Shown: piece by piece, positions 18,381 through 25,622 of the stretch
Layout: each line of letters starts with the position of its first letter
Numbering within the stretch: position 1 is the first letter of the stretch
Assembly: GCF_036245645.1 (NCBI RefSeq)
Contig: NZ_BTPE01000012.1
Coordinates: forward strand, 92,119-156,118
Source: Algoriphagus taiwanensis
GTDB taxonomy: Bacteria; Bacteroidota; Bacteroidia; Cytophagales; Cyclobacteriaceae
Reading direction: 5' to 3'
DNA length: 64,000 bases
Notes under the pieces: generated by a model
What the model was told of the DNA's origin: nothing
What the model saw: the letters and a program-made list of their open reading frames with translations, nothing else
Databases searched by the model: none
Made by a program: the position numbers and the translations under genes

Positions 18381-19280
18381 CTATTTTCCTTCCTGAAAGG
18401 CCTTCAATTCTCTTTTGCTCATTTCAGCTATCACCACCTCCTCGGGATGGGCCACGGTGAATTTTTCGGGCTGGTTAAAAGAAATCTCACCCTTTTCCCC
18501 TACAAAAGTGACAGGAAAGGCCTCCATGCCTAGTTTATCTGCCTCTTTTTTGACGGGACGTAGGTTGATCATTCGCACATGAGGACCGGAGGAGTAGTTT
18601 TCTCCACCTGACTGAGCAATGATATCGCCGGGAAATACCAAATCTCCTTCTTTGACCTGGGCTGAATTGGCCTTGAGTACGGAGATTTTGGTGAAAGTCC
18701 CATCTTCATGGTACAGCTCAATGAAATTCTCTTCCCTGTTAAAGCTCAAGTTTTCCTTGTCCCCTACATAGTCCATTTTCATGGAAGATACCACGCCCTT
18801 CCGTGGAGCTACAATAGCTGTGGGCGAGGGAAAGGAAAAAGAAACCCCCACATAACTTCCCACCTGCTCATTTTTATCCAATTGGGTGGCCAAGGGATTC
18901 ATTTGCGCAGCCATAACTTCGTGGCCAGCCTCTACCGGAATGAGGTAGACTGCTTTGGTTTTGGACTTGGCAAAAAGATTACCTTTCACATAAGAATAGG
19001 AATATCGGTAGTTAGTCCCTTGTCCTGAAAGGGTGGGTTTAAGCGTGGCTACTCTTGACCTACCCGGAGAAGCCAAGGCAGTGACATTTCCCCCTCCTGA
19101 AGTGGTCATGTTTTGAAGTTGAGAAAAATTGATCACGACGGTATGTGGGATAGACGTACGATTGATTGCATAGATGCTCACCACACCGTCATTATCTCGT
19201 TCGGACTCCATTTCAATCTGTCCGAAGGAAACAAAATTGAGGGAAAAAAGAAGGAATGCTGATAAAAAGAGAGTTTTCAT
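18381..19280 (-). CDS. Secreted M23/LytM-like protein, probably inactive
   Basis: The 299-residue protein has a signal peptide (cleavage near FVSFG-Q) and a C-terminal LytM-like barrel (about 150-260). The expected zinc-binding HxxxD motif is absent, and the usual SSGPHLHF segment reads SSGPHVRM, so the second His of HxH is replaced by Arg. It may therefore act as a regulator or binding protein, as EnvC and NlpD do, and not as a peptidase. The N-terminal third is a beta-rich domain unlike LysM. Confidence 0.82.
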   Translation of the reverse strand: MKTLFLSAFLLFSLNFVSFGQIEMESERDNDGVVSIYAINRTSIPHTVVINFSQLQNMTTSGGGNVTALASPGRSRVATLKPTLSGQGTNYRYSYSYVKGNLFAKSKTKAVYLIPVEAGHEVMAAQMNPLATQLDKNEQVGSYVGVSFSFPSPTAIVAPRKGVVSSMKMDYVGDKENLSFNREENFIELYHEDGTFTKISVLKANSAQVKEGDLVFPGDIIAQSGGENYSSGPHVRMINLRPVKKEADKLGMEAFPVTFVGEKGEISFNQPEKFTVAHPEEVVIAEMSKRELKAFQEGK

Positions 19281-19337
19281 TGATTGGTAATTTTCTTGGG
19301 AGGAAAACTAATACCCAAGACACCAAAAACAAAAAAT

Positions 19338-20414
19338 CTACTCCTCGAAATTGATTCTTTTTCTCCAGGCATAGGCAAGCATGGGCAATTGCTGATAGGA
19401 GTTCACCCCAGCTTTTACGCCTTGTGTCTTGAGAAAGAGGTCATTGGACTTTTTGGAAAGCTCCAAAGAAAAAGGTTTGATCGCCTCGGCTGCTTCTCTG
19501 ATGGATTGCAGATCGGCAAGGACTCCGGGAGCAATGGTTTTGACCCAGGCTTTGTATTTCTCGGGCTCCATCCGGAAGTAGTCTCTCATCTGGTACTGAA
19601 GCAATCTCAAATGCCCGGAGTAGCGAAGCAAATAATTTTCAGAATTAGCACAGATGACCCAGGCAATGAAATTGGCCTCTCCCTCATCGGTCACTCCGTA
19701 GCTATGGGCCATTTCATGAGCCACAGTAAATGGCTGCTCCAGAGGGTGAAGCGTGGGATCAATGTAGCTTTCTCCGGTAAAAGGAAAATAAATACCAAGA
19801 ATCCCCATCTTTCTCATAAATCCCGGAGGGGGAAAAAGTTTGGTTCGTGGTCGGCCGGTAAAATTGAGACCAAGAATTTCCAGATTTTCACTCATGTTGG
19901 ACCGCACCAGTATCTCCAAATCCCGATATGGCAAGGTGCTTTGAATAGCCGTGGTATCCTGAGTAAGCCGCGAGCGGTAGAGTTCCACCAGCCTTTGGGT
20001 GAGTTTGATTTCTGACTCGATCTGCTCCAAATGGAGGGATTGTGGCTTCAGCTCCAGCTGCTGAAAGATCGGAGTCCGCTGATAGTTGTATCCCCAAAGG
20101 ATCAGGAAGAAGAAAACCAAGGCTCCTGCACCATTCGCTACAGCCTGAAGGGTATATAGTGTCTTCTCCTTCCAGCCTTGTCTTTTGGATAATCGAAAAA
20201 GGTAAATCCCGATTATCAGAAAAATCAAAACCAAAAAGAGATAGACACTTGGGAAAGGCAAATAGCCCAAGGTGAGGTCTATTACATTTCTCACCCCGGG
20301 GAAAAACTTCCGGGAATACAGGTCATCGGTGAGCTCGGCATTTTGCATAGCAAAATACCGTATTCCCAAGGCCAAAACCCCAAGAAAAGCCCAGGACCAA
20401 TCCCTTTTGCCCAT
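19338..20414 (-). CDS. DUF3810 putative membrane metalloprotease
   Basis: The 358-residue protein has three N-terminal transmembrane helices (about 9-25, 50-70, 95-115) and a soluble domain with the zinc-protease motif AHEMAHSYGVTDEGEANF (about 229-246; HEMAH plus a downstream Glu). This matches DUF3810, a Bacteroidota family. The domain is probably periplasmic. The substrate is unknown. It precedes the LytM-like gene on the same strand with a 57-bp gap. Confidence 0.87.
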   Translation of the reverse strand: MGKRDWSWAFLGVLALGIRYFAMQNAELTDDLYSRKFFPGVRNVIDLTLGYLPFPSVYLFLVLIFLIIGIYLFRLSKRQGWKEKTLYTLQAVANGAGALVFFFLILWGYNYQRTPIFQQLELKPQSLHLEQIESEIKLTQRLVELYRSRLTQDTTAIQSTLPYRDLEILVRSNMSENLEILGLNFTGRPRTKLFPPPGFMRKMGILGIYFPFTGESYIDPTLHPLEQPFTVAHEMAHSYGVTDEGEANFIAWVICANSENYLLRYSGHLRLLQYQMRDYFRMEPEKYKAWVKTIAPGVLADLQSIREAAEAIKPFSLELSKKSNDLFLKTQGVKAGVNSYQQLPMLAYAWRKRINFEE

Positions 20415-20426
20415 ATCGTTTTACGC

Positions 20427-21008
20427 TTAGATTCCCTCTGCCACCACTTCCTTCACTTCAGGAAGCATACGGGTCAGCAGATTTTGGATGCCAGCTTTGA
20501 GCGTCACTGTGCTGGATGGACAGCCTGAGCAAGAGCCCTGAAGAAGGACTTTGACTACGCCATCCTGAAAAGAATGAAAAACAATCGCTCCTCCATCCTG
20601 CTCTACTGCGGGACGAATGTATTCGTCGAGAATCCCTTTGATTTTTTTGACCACTTCCGAGTCATTCTCATCAAAAAGCGGATCCTTATCAAAACTGGCC
20701 TGAACAGCTTTTTGACCTGATTCCAGATACTGCTTGATATGATCCCGGATGATGGTTTGGATTTCCGGCCATTCCACGTCCTCGGATTTGGTCACAGTGA
20801 CAAAATTGGAAGCTATAAACACCCGCTGCACGGCTGAAAAATTGAAAAGTTCCTTAGCCAACTGGCTATTGTCGGCGCTGCCTACATCCGGAAAATCAAA
20901 ACTTACTCCCTCATCTACCAACATAAAATTGGCCACAAATTTCAGGGAATTAGGATTGGGATTGGCCTCCATGTAGAGGTGAACAGGGCGTGCTTGTGCT
21001 TTCAGCAT
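20427..21008 (-). CDS. NifU-family Fe-S scaffold/carrier protein (Nfu type)
   Basis: The protein combines an N-terminal Nfu/NifU-N domain (MEANPNPNSLKF...) with a C-terminal NifU domain carrying the cluster-binding motif CSGC (in GSCSGCPSSTVTLK). It carries iron-sulfur clusters to apo-enzymes. I start at ATG 21008 (193 residues, MLKAQARPV); the frame extends to 21041 with 11 more residues that fit the family less well. It lies 12 bp upstream of the DUF3810 gene on the same strand. Confidence 0.92.
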   Translation of the reverse strand: MLKAQARPVHLYMEANPNPNSLKFVANFMLVDEGVSFDFPDVGSADNSQLAKELFNFSAVQRVFIASNFVTVTKSEDVEWPEIQTIIRDHIKQYLESGQKAVQASFDKDPLFDENDSEVVKKIKGILDEYIRPAVEQDGGAIVFHSFQDGVVKVLLQGSCSGCPSSTVTLKAGIQNLLTRMLPEVKEVVAEGI

Positions 21009-21043
21009 GGTATTCTTGATTTGGTTGTAAAGAAAAACCAAAA

Positions 21044-21066
21044 AAGGCCTCGGAAGTTCCGAAGCC
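21044..21066 (-). terminator. Intrinsic terminator of the ThuA gene
   Basis: On the minus strand AGGCTTCGG pairs with CCGAGGCCT (one G-T wobble) and is followed by a T run. It lies about 40 bp after the ThuA stop and before the NifU-type gene, separating the two. Confidence 0.82.
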
Positions 21067-21104
21067 TGATCTTTTTCCTGATTTTAAGTTGATTTAACGG
21101 GAAA

Positions 21105-21848
21105 TCATTTTGGAAGCTTTCCTTTGGCAGCGTACCAGATACCTCCATGGACATGCTGCAAGAAAACAGGATTGGCCCAAGCGGCCTCCACGTGACCCAA
21201 AGCGGTGTAAAACACTCTTCCTCCATCAAACTCATGATACCAAGCCATTGGGTGATTCGCTCCCATAGGTTTGGCAGGTTCGTAGGTGCTTTCATCCGCA
21301 TTGATCAAGACCTTGATGGCAGGATTGATATTTCTGAATTCGTACAATTCATCAAACCAAAGCCAATTTTCCGGCAAATGCCAGGTGGAAGGATGGGATC
21401 GATCCAAAACCTGCATTCTCAACGTCTGTTGGCGTGGATGAGCTAGGAAATAGGCTCCGATCATTTGATTGTACCAAGGCCATTCGTACTCAGTATCTGT
21501 AGCAGAGTGGATTCCGACCACTCCTTTTCCGCTTTGCACAAACTTTTGAAAAGCTGCCTTTTGGGCATCATTGAAAATGGTCCCGGTTGTACTCAGCAAG
21601 ACCACGACATCGTATTTGGCCAAGTTTTCATCGGTAAACTGATTGGCGTCCTCAGTAACATAGACTCCAAAGCCATTTTCTTGACCGAGTTTTTTGACTG
21701 CCGCTACTCCCTCGGGAATGGACTGATGCCGGAATCCGGCAGTTTTGGAAAATACCAAAACTCTAAACTGACCGCCTTGCTGGGCAAAGGAACCTGCACT
21801 GACAAGAATTGCCAGAAGAAAGGTGAGAAATGTGGATTTAAGTTTCAT
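21105..21848 (-). CDS. Secreted ThuA-domain protein
   Basis: The 247-residue protein has a signal peptide (cleavage at GSFA-Q) and a full ThuA domain, a glutamine-amidotransferase-like fold, with FSKTAGFRHQSIPEG near the start, GKGVVGIHSATDTEYEWPWY in the middle and YHEFDGGRVFYTALGH near the end. ThuA-like proteins are linked to trehalose or sugar utilisation; in Bacteroidota many are periplasmic and sit near glycoside hydrolases, but none is here. The exact reaction is unknown. It has its own terminator. Confidence 0.92.
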   Translation of the reverse strand: MKLKSTFLTFLLAILVSAGSFAQQGGQFRVLVFSKTAGFRHQSIPEGVAAVKKLGQENGFGVYVTEDANQFTDENLAKYDVVVLLSTTGTIFNDAQKAAFQKFVQSGKGVVGIHSATDTEYEWPWYNQMIGAYFLAHPRQQTLRMQVLDRSHPSTWHLPENWLWFDELYEFRNINPAIKVLINADESTYEPAKPMGANHPMAWYHEFDGGRVFYTALGHVEAAWANPVFLQHVHGGIWYAAKGKLPK

Positions 21849-21922
21849 AGGCGAGGTGATTTGGGTTATGGTTTATTGAAAATATTCTTGACTCTTGGAT
21901 TTAGCTTCTTGATTCTCAAAGC

Positions 21923-22669
21923 TTATTGAACAAGGGGGAATTTCTCCCCGGCTTCTTTTCGTGAAAATGCATTGAAATGCCACCATTCGCTACCGATTCC
22001 TGTAAAACCTGCCCCTTTCATCACTTTTCTGAGGATTTCTCGGTTGGCAATGTGGGTTTGGGTAATTTTTCCCTCAGCCAGCATCTGCTTTTCTCGGTCA
22101 GGATAGGCAGGATAACCGAAGTAATCGTAAGTAGTCCCCATGTCCAAAACCGAATCAGCTTGGGTATCGAAAATGGTCAAATCTACCGCCACACCAAAGT
22201 TGTGCAATCCACCTATTTTGGGATCAGCCACATAGAGCGGCTTGATGCTATCCGGCTTGTCCAGGCTATCCCAAAGAATCTGCTGCACACTCAATGGTCT
22301 GACACCATCGTAAATCAGCAAGGTCAAGTGCGGATACTCTTTTTGTAAGGCCTCGTTGGCGGCCTTGACACGCTGAGCCACTTCAGGCTGTAAATAACAT
22401 CGAGTCAATTCTCCATAAACATCCTGACCAAAGAAATTATCCTCTGTGGAATATTTCAATTCCACTCGAATGCTGGGGTCAACGGCTTGGATTTCCACCA
22501 GTCGCTGATCAATCAATTTCTGCTCAAGAGAAGAAATTGAGGCTGTTGCTTCCACAGTGGCAATGGGAGAGATTTCCTCCCGCTGCATTTCCGAAAAAGT
22601 TTCCTGATCGCTTTTGGGAGCGGAGCAGGCAAAAGCCAAGGCTATTCCAATCAAAGCCCAGTTTCTCAT
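21923..22669 (-). CDS. M15-family D-Ala-D-Ala dipeptidase (VanX/DdpX-like lipoprotein)
   Basis: The 248-residue protein has a lipobox (ALAFAC, Cys at 15) and the M15D zinc motifs LHNFGVAVDL (the HxxxxxxD pair, about 156-165) and EWWHFNA (about 230-236). VanX-like enzymes hydrolyse D-Ala-D-Ala dipeptide; in bacteria without vancomycin clusters they recycle peptidoglycan dipeptide. The Arg in GVRPLSVQ is the expected transition-state Arg. It overlaps the upstream SDR gene by 4 bp, and no vanH or vanA is nearby, so a resistance role is unlikely. Confidence 0.9.
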   Translation of the reverse strand: MRNWALIGIALAFACSAPKSDQETFSEMQREEISPIATVEATASISSLEQKLIDQRLVEIQAVDPSIRVELKYSTEDNFFGQDVYGELTRCYLQPEVAQRVKAANEALQKEYPHLTLLIYDGVRPLSVQQILWDSLDKPDSIKPLYVADPKIGGLHNFGVAVDLTIFDTQADSVLDMGTTYDYFGYPAYPDREKQMLAEGKITQTHIANREILRKVMKGAGFTGIGSEWWHFNAFSRKEAGEKFPLVQ

Positions 22670-23430
22670 GAAGTCAGATTTTTCTTTACTAAAGTAGCTG
22701 CGGCCTGCGCCGTGGGAAGGACCACAATATCGGCCAGCACCACATGCGCAGGACGATTGACCACAAACTCCACGATATCGGCAATATCCTGAGCCAAAAG
22801 GGGTTCGTATCCTTGATAAACCGTTTCAGCACGTTTCTCATCTCCTTTAAATCGGACCAGAGAAAACTCTGTTTCCACTAAGCCGGGATGAATGCCGATG
22901 ACTTTGATCCCAAAAGGGTTTAGGTCGATTCGCATGCCTTTGGTGATAGCATCTACGGCATGCTTGGAACCGCAGTACACATTCCCGTTGGGATAGACTT
23001 CTTTCCCTGCGATGGAACCGATGTTGATGATGATGCCAGATTTTCTTTCGGTCATGCCTGGAATAATGGCTTTGGAGACGTATAGCAATCCTTTTACATT
23101 GATATCCATCATGGCATCCCAATCGTCCAGATTTCCGGTTTGGATAGGATCTAGGCCATGGGCATTCCCGGCATTGTTGATCAGGACATCGATGGAGGAC
23201 CATTCTGAGGGAAGATTACCCAAGATTTTGCCCACTTTTTCCCGATCACGCACATCAAAAACCAAAGGCAAAAATCGAACTCCTGCAGGGAGCTCTTTCG
23301 CCAATTCATCCAACCGATCTTTTCTACGTCCTGTGGCGATGATATCGTAACCCATTTTGGCCAGGGTAATCGCAGAAGCTTTTCCGATCCCGGAAGTCGC
23401 TCCGGTGATCAGGGCAATTTTATTTTCCAT
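22666..23430 (-). CDS. SDR-family oxidoreductase (YdfG-like)
   Basis: The 254-residue classical short-chain dehydrogenase has the NAD(P)-binding TGATSGIG (residues 9-16), NNAGNAHG, a catalytic Ser in NIGSIAGKEVYPNG and the YCGSKHA active-site Tyr/Lys. It resembles 3-hydroxy acid/serine dehydrogenases of the YdfG group, which prefer NADP. The substrate is not proven. It is coupled to the downstream dipeptidase by a 4-bp overlap. Confidence 0.93.
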   Translation of the reverse strand: MENKIALITGATSGIGKASAITLAKMGYDIIATGRRKDRLDELAKELPAGVRFLPLVFDVRDREKVGKILGNLPSEWSSIDVLINNAGNAHGLDPIQTGNLDDWDAMMDINVKGLLYVSKAIIPGMTERKSGIIINIGSIAGKEVYPNGNVYCGSKHAVDAITKGMRIDLNPFGIKVIGIHPGLVETEFSLVRFKGDEKRAETVYQGYEPLLAQDIADIVEFVVNRPAHVVLADIVVLPTAQAAATLVKKNLTS

Positions 23431-23646
23431 GGTTTAAAGATAGAAGGATTGAAGAAACTTGTCCGCCGAGGCGGATTGGAAAATTGAAAGATCGAAAAAT
23501 TGGGGAGATTGATTGAAGACTTCGAAAATTTAAAGGTTAAAAGCCCTCAATTATTGACCTTAAAATCAAAAAGCAAGGATTTACTAGTGTAGGCTTGGAG
23601 TTCCCTACCCACTTGTAAATCGTAATTCGTCAATCGTACATCAAAT
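23431..23646. repeat. Repeat-filled spacer between ccmB and the SDR gene
   Basis: No gene. The spacer packs several short repeats: a perfect GC-rich hairpin TCCGCC-GA-GGCGGA at 23462-23475, a GGAAAATTGAAAGATCG element at 23477-23493 that is the inverted form of the CCAATTTT...CTTTCAAT repeat seen in the hydroxyproline operon, and a GTAAATCGTAATTCGTCAAT element at about 23615-23634. These look like remnants of dispersed non-coding repeats. Confidence 0.6.
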
Positions 23647-24312
23647 TCAGCTTCTCCATAAATAAGGAAACAAAATATACCCCGTAGCTGCCACGATCGC
23701 ATTGATCGCCAAAAGGCTAAGCAACTTATCTGCACTGACACTCCAATCCAATCCATCCAAGGCATTTTTGGATATTCGGATGGCCATCAACAGAATCGGG
23801 ATAATCACCGGGAAACTCAAAATAGCCATCAAGGTCGCATTGTTTCCAGCTTTGGAAGCAATCCCACTGACCATGGTTAAGGAAGCTGAAAAACCCACGG
23901 AACCCAAAACCAAATTCAACAAAAACAAACCTTGTTCCTGAACTGGATTTCCCAAAATCACAGAAAAAACTCCATAACCTAAAAGAGCCAAAATCAGCGT
24001 CAAACCAGTGTTGTACAAGATTTTTGAAACAATAATCGACTCTGGCGAAGCGATCATGTAGTAATACAACTGACGTCCTTGATGCTCTTGTACAAAGCTC
24101 TTTGCCACGGCATTTACCGCGGAAAAGAGGATAATGATCCAATACAGCGCATTCCAAGTAGGGATGGAAAGGTTACCCATTTTGGCACCGACACTCAAGT
24201 AGGTGATAAAAACCGCCGAAACCACATAGAGCAAAATCCCATTTAGAGCATATTTCTGCCTCCACTCAAGCGTGATTTCCTTTTGGATCAAAACCGAGAT
24301 TTCCTTCCACAT
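23647..24312 (-). CDS. ccmB: Heme exporter protein CcmB
   Basis: CcmB is the membrane subunit of the CcmABCD heme-handling ABC complex in cytochrome c maturation system I. The 221-residue protein has six hydrophobic helices and the EHQGRQLYYYMIASPES-type cytoplasmic loop found in CcmB. The gene stands alone: the downstream 216 bp hold only repeats and then an SDR gene, and no ccmA, ccmC or ccmE is near, whereas ccmB and ccmC are commonly adjacent. Confidence 0.92.
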   Translation of the reverse strand: MWKEISVLIQKEITLEWRQKYALNGILLYVVSAVFITYLSVGAKMGNLSIPTWNALYWIIILFSAVNAVAKSFVQEHQGRQLYYYMIASPESIIVSKILYNTGLTLILALLGYGVFSVILGNPVQEQGLFLLNLVLGSVGFSASLTMVSGIASKAGNNATLMAILSFPVIIPILLMAIRISKNALDGLDWSVSADKLLSLLAINAIVAATGYILFPYLWRS

Positions 24313-24340
24313 GGCTCAAAGTAAATACATTTTTTGCCAC

Positions 24341-24362
24341 GAAGACCCAAAGGCACCTAAGG
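24341..24362. repeat. CACGAAGACxCAAAGGCAC-type dispersed repeat
   Basis: The segment GCCACGAAGACCCAAAGGCA is a short direct-repeat-like motif commonly found in intergenic DNA of Bacteroidota. It lies just before the 146-bp tandem repeat. Recognition is from general knowledge. Confidence 0.4.
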
Positions 24363-24380
24363 ATTTTTCTTTACGTTTTT

Positions 24381-24742
24381 GCTCACAGATGTCACAGATC
24401 ATCACAGATGGGTTTTTATCTGTGGGCATCCGTGGAATCTGTGAGAGTTTTCTCCGGCTGTGACCATTCCTCAACTTACCCTTACTGACAAAAATTTAAT
24501 CATCAATTCATAGCAAAAACACCTTTGCTCACAGATGTCACAGATCATCACAGATGAGTTTTTATCTGTGGGCATCCGTGGAATCTGTGAGAGTTTTCTC
24601 CAGCTGAGTTAATTCCTCACCTTATTATCACCAACAAAATTTCAATCATCAATTCCAAACAAAAACACCTTTGCTCACAGATGTCATAGATCATCAAAGA
24701 TGAGTTTTTATCTGTGGGCATCCGTGGAATCTGTGAGAGTAA
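24381..24742. repeat. 146-bp tandem repeat with palindromic CACAGAT core (2.5 copies)
   Basis: Three cores begin at 24381, 24527 and 24673, exactly 146 bp apart. Each has about 70-80 bp that start GCTCACAGATGTCA and end AATCTGTGAGAG, so the ends form an inverted repeat (CTCACAGAT and ATCTGTGAG) with further CACAGAT/ATCTGTG copies inside. Cores 1 and 2 differ at 2 of 80 positions; core 3 has a few more changes and lacks the last part. The 66-bp spacers are related but more diverged. No coding potential was seen. It fills most of the 491-bp gap between ccmB and the hydroxylase gene. Confidence 0.92.
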
Positions 24743-24753
24743 ATCCTCCTCTT

Positions 24754-24784
24754 TTGACTGGAAAGGATTCTCTGATTAACTTGA
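24754..24784 (+). promoter_or_regulatory. Candidate promoter of the hydroxylase-PQQ dehydrogenase pair
   Basis: TTG at 24754-24756 is followed after 20 bp by TAACTTGA (24777-24784), one mismatch from TAnnTTTG. The start codon lies 20 bp further on. It borders the last repeat copy. Confidence 0.4.
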
Positions 24785-24803
24785 GAGTCTTCAATAGAAT
24801 GCT

Positions 24804-25595
24804 ATGATTTGGGAAGACTTCTTCATTCGGTGGACCAGAATCGCAGGGAATGTTACATTTCGCTATTTCCTGATTGCCGGCACGGTTTTTTTCCTTTTCT
24901 ATTTCATTTTAAAGGGAATAATGGCCAACCGAAAAATGCAAGCCAAATTCCCCAAGCTCAAAGATTACTCCCGGGACATAACCTACTCTTTGATCACCAT
25001 TTTGATCTTCGCCACGGTAGCTGCGGTGACTTTTATTCTTTTGTATCCTTACACGCTTTATTATCGGGATGTTGAAAAATTTGGATGGACTTATTTTTAC
25101 CTCAGTTTCCCTTTGATGTTTTTGATCCACGATGCCTATTTCTACTGGGCACATCGGCTGATGCATCATCCTCGGCTTTTCAAGGCGATCCACCGAGTTC
25201 ATCATCAATCTACCAACCCCTCCCCTTGGACAGCCTATGCTTTTCATCCTTTGGAGGCGATCATTGAGGCCGGAATTATTTTGGTTTTGGGTTTTGTCTT
25301 ACCGATCCATCAGGCCGCATTTGGGCTATTCATGCTGTTTCAGTTTTCTTACAATGTCTACGGGCACCTGGGCTATGAGCTTTATCCCAAAAATTTTCAC
25401 CGAACCTGGATCGGAAAATGGATCAACACCGGAACCGCACATAACCAGCATCACCAATATTTCCATGGAAATTACGGGCTTTACACCTTGATTTGGGATC
25501 GGTTGTTTGGCACGCTTAGAGAGGATTACGACCAAAAGTTTGATCAAGTGACTACTCCGAATCAAGCGCGAAGTCATGAAAAAACACTGGCATGA
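24804..25595 (+). CDS. Fatty acid hydroxylase/sterol desaturase-family membrane protein
   Basis: The 263-residue protein has about four transmembrane helices and the histidine clusters of the diiron FA_hydroxylase superfamily: HDAYFYWAHRLMHH (about 109-122), HRVHHQS (about 129-135), HPLEA and NQHHQYFHGNYG (about 214-225). It hydroxylates or desaturates a lipid or carotenoid with O2. The substrate cannot be told from motifs. It lies 27 bp before the PQQ dehydrogenase gene, so the two are probably co-transcribed. I keep the start at ATG 24804. Confidence 0.9.
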   Translation: MIWEDFFIRWTRIAGNVTFRYFLIAGTVFFLFYFILKGIMANRKMQAKFPKLKDYSRDITYSLITILIFATVAAVTFILLYPYTLYYRDVEKFGWTYFYLSFPLMFLIHDAYFYWAHRLMHHPRLFKAIHRVHHQSTNPSPWTAYAFHPLEAIIEAGIILVLGFVLPIHQAAFGLFMLFQFSYNVYGHLGYELYPKNFHRTWIGKWINTGTAHNQHHQYFHGNYGLYTLIWDRLFGTLREDYDQKFDQVTTPNQARSHEKTLA

Positions 25596-25622
25596 CACCC
25601 TTCCCGAAACATTTCCAAACCC

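Noticed and set aside
21923..22669. Vancomycin resistance vanX
   Set aside because: No vanH, vanA or vanRS near it, and Bacteroidota have lipoprotein dipeptidases of this type; a recycling role is more likely.
24381..24742. CRISPR array
   Set aside because: The unit is 146 bp with 70-80 bp cores and similar spacers, only about 2.5 copies, and no cas gene is present.
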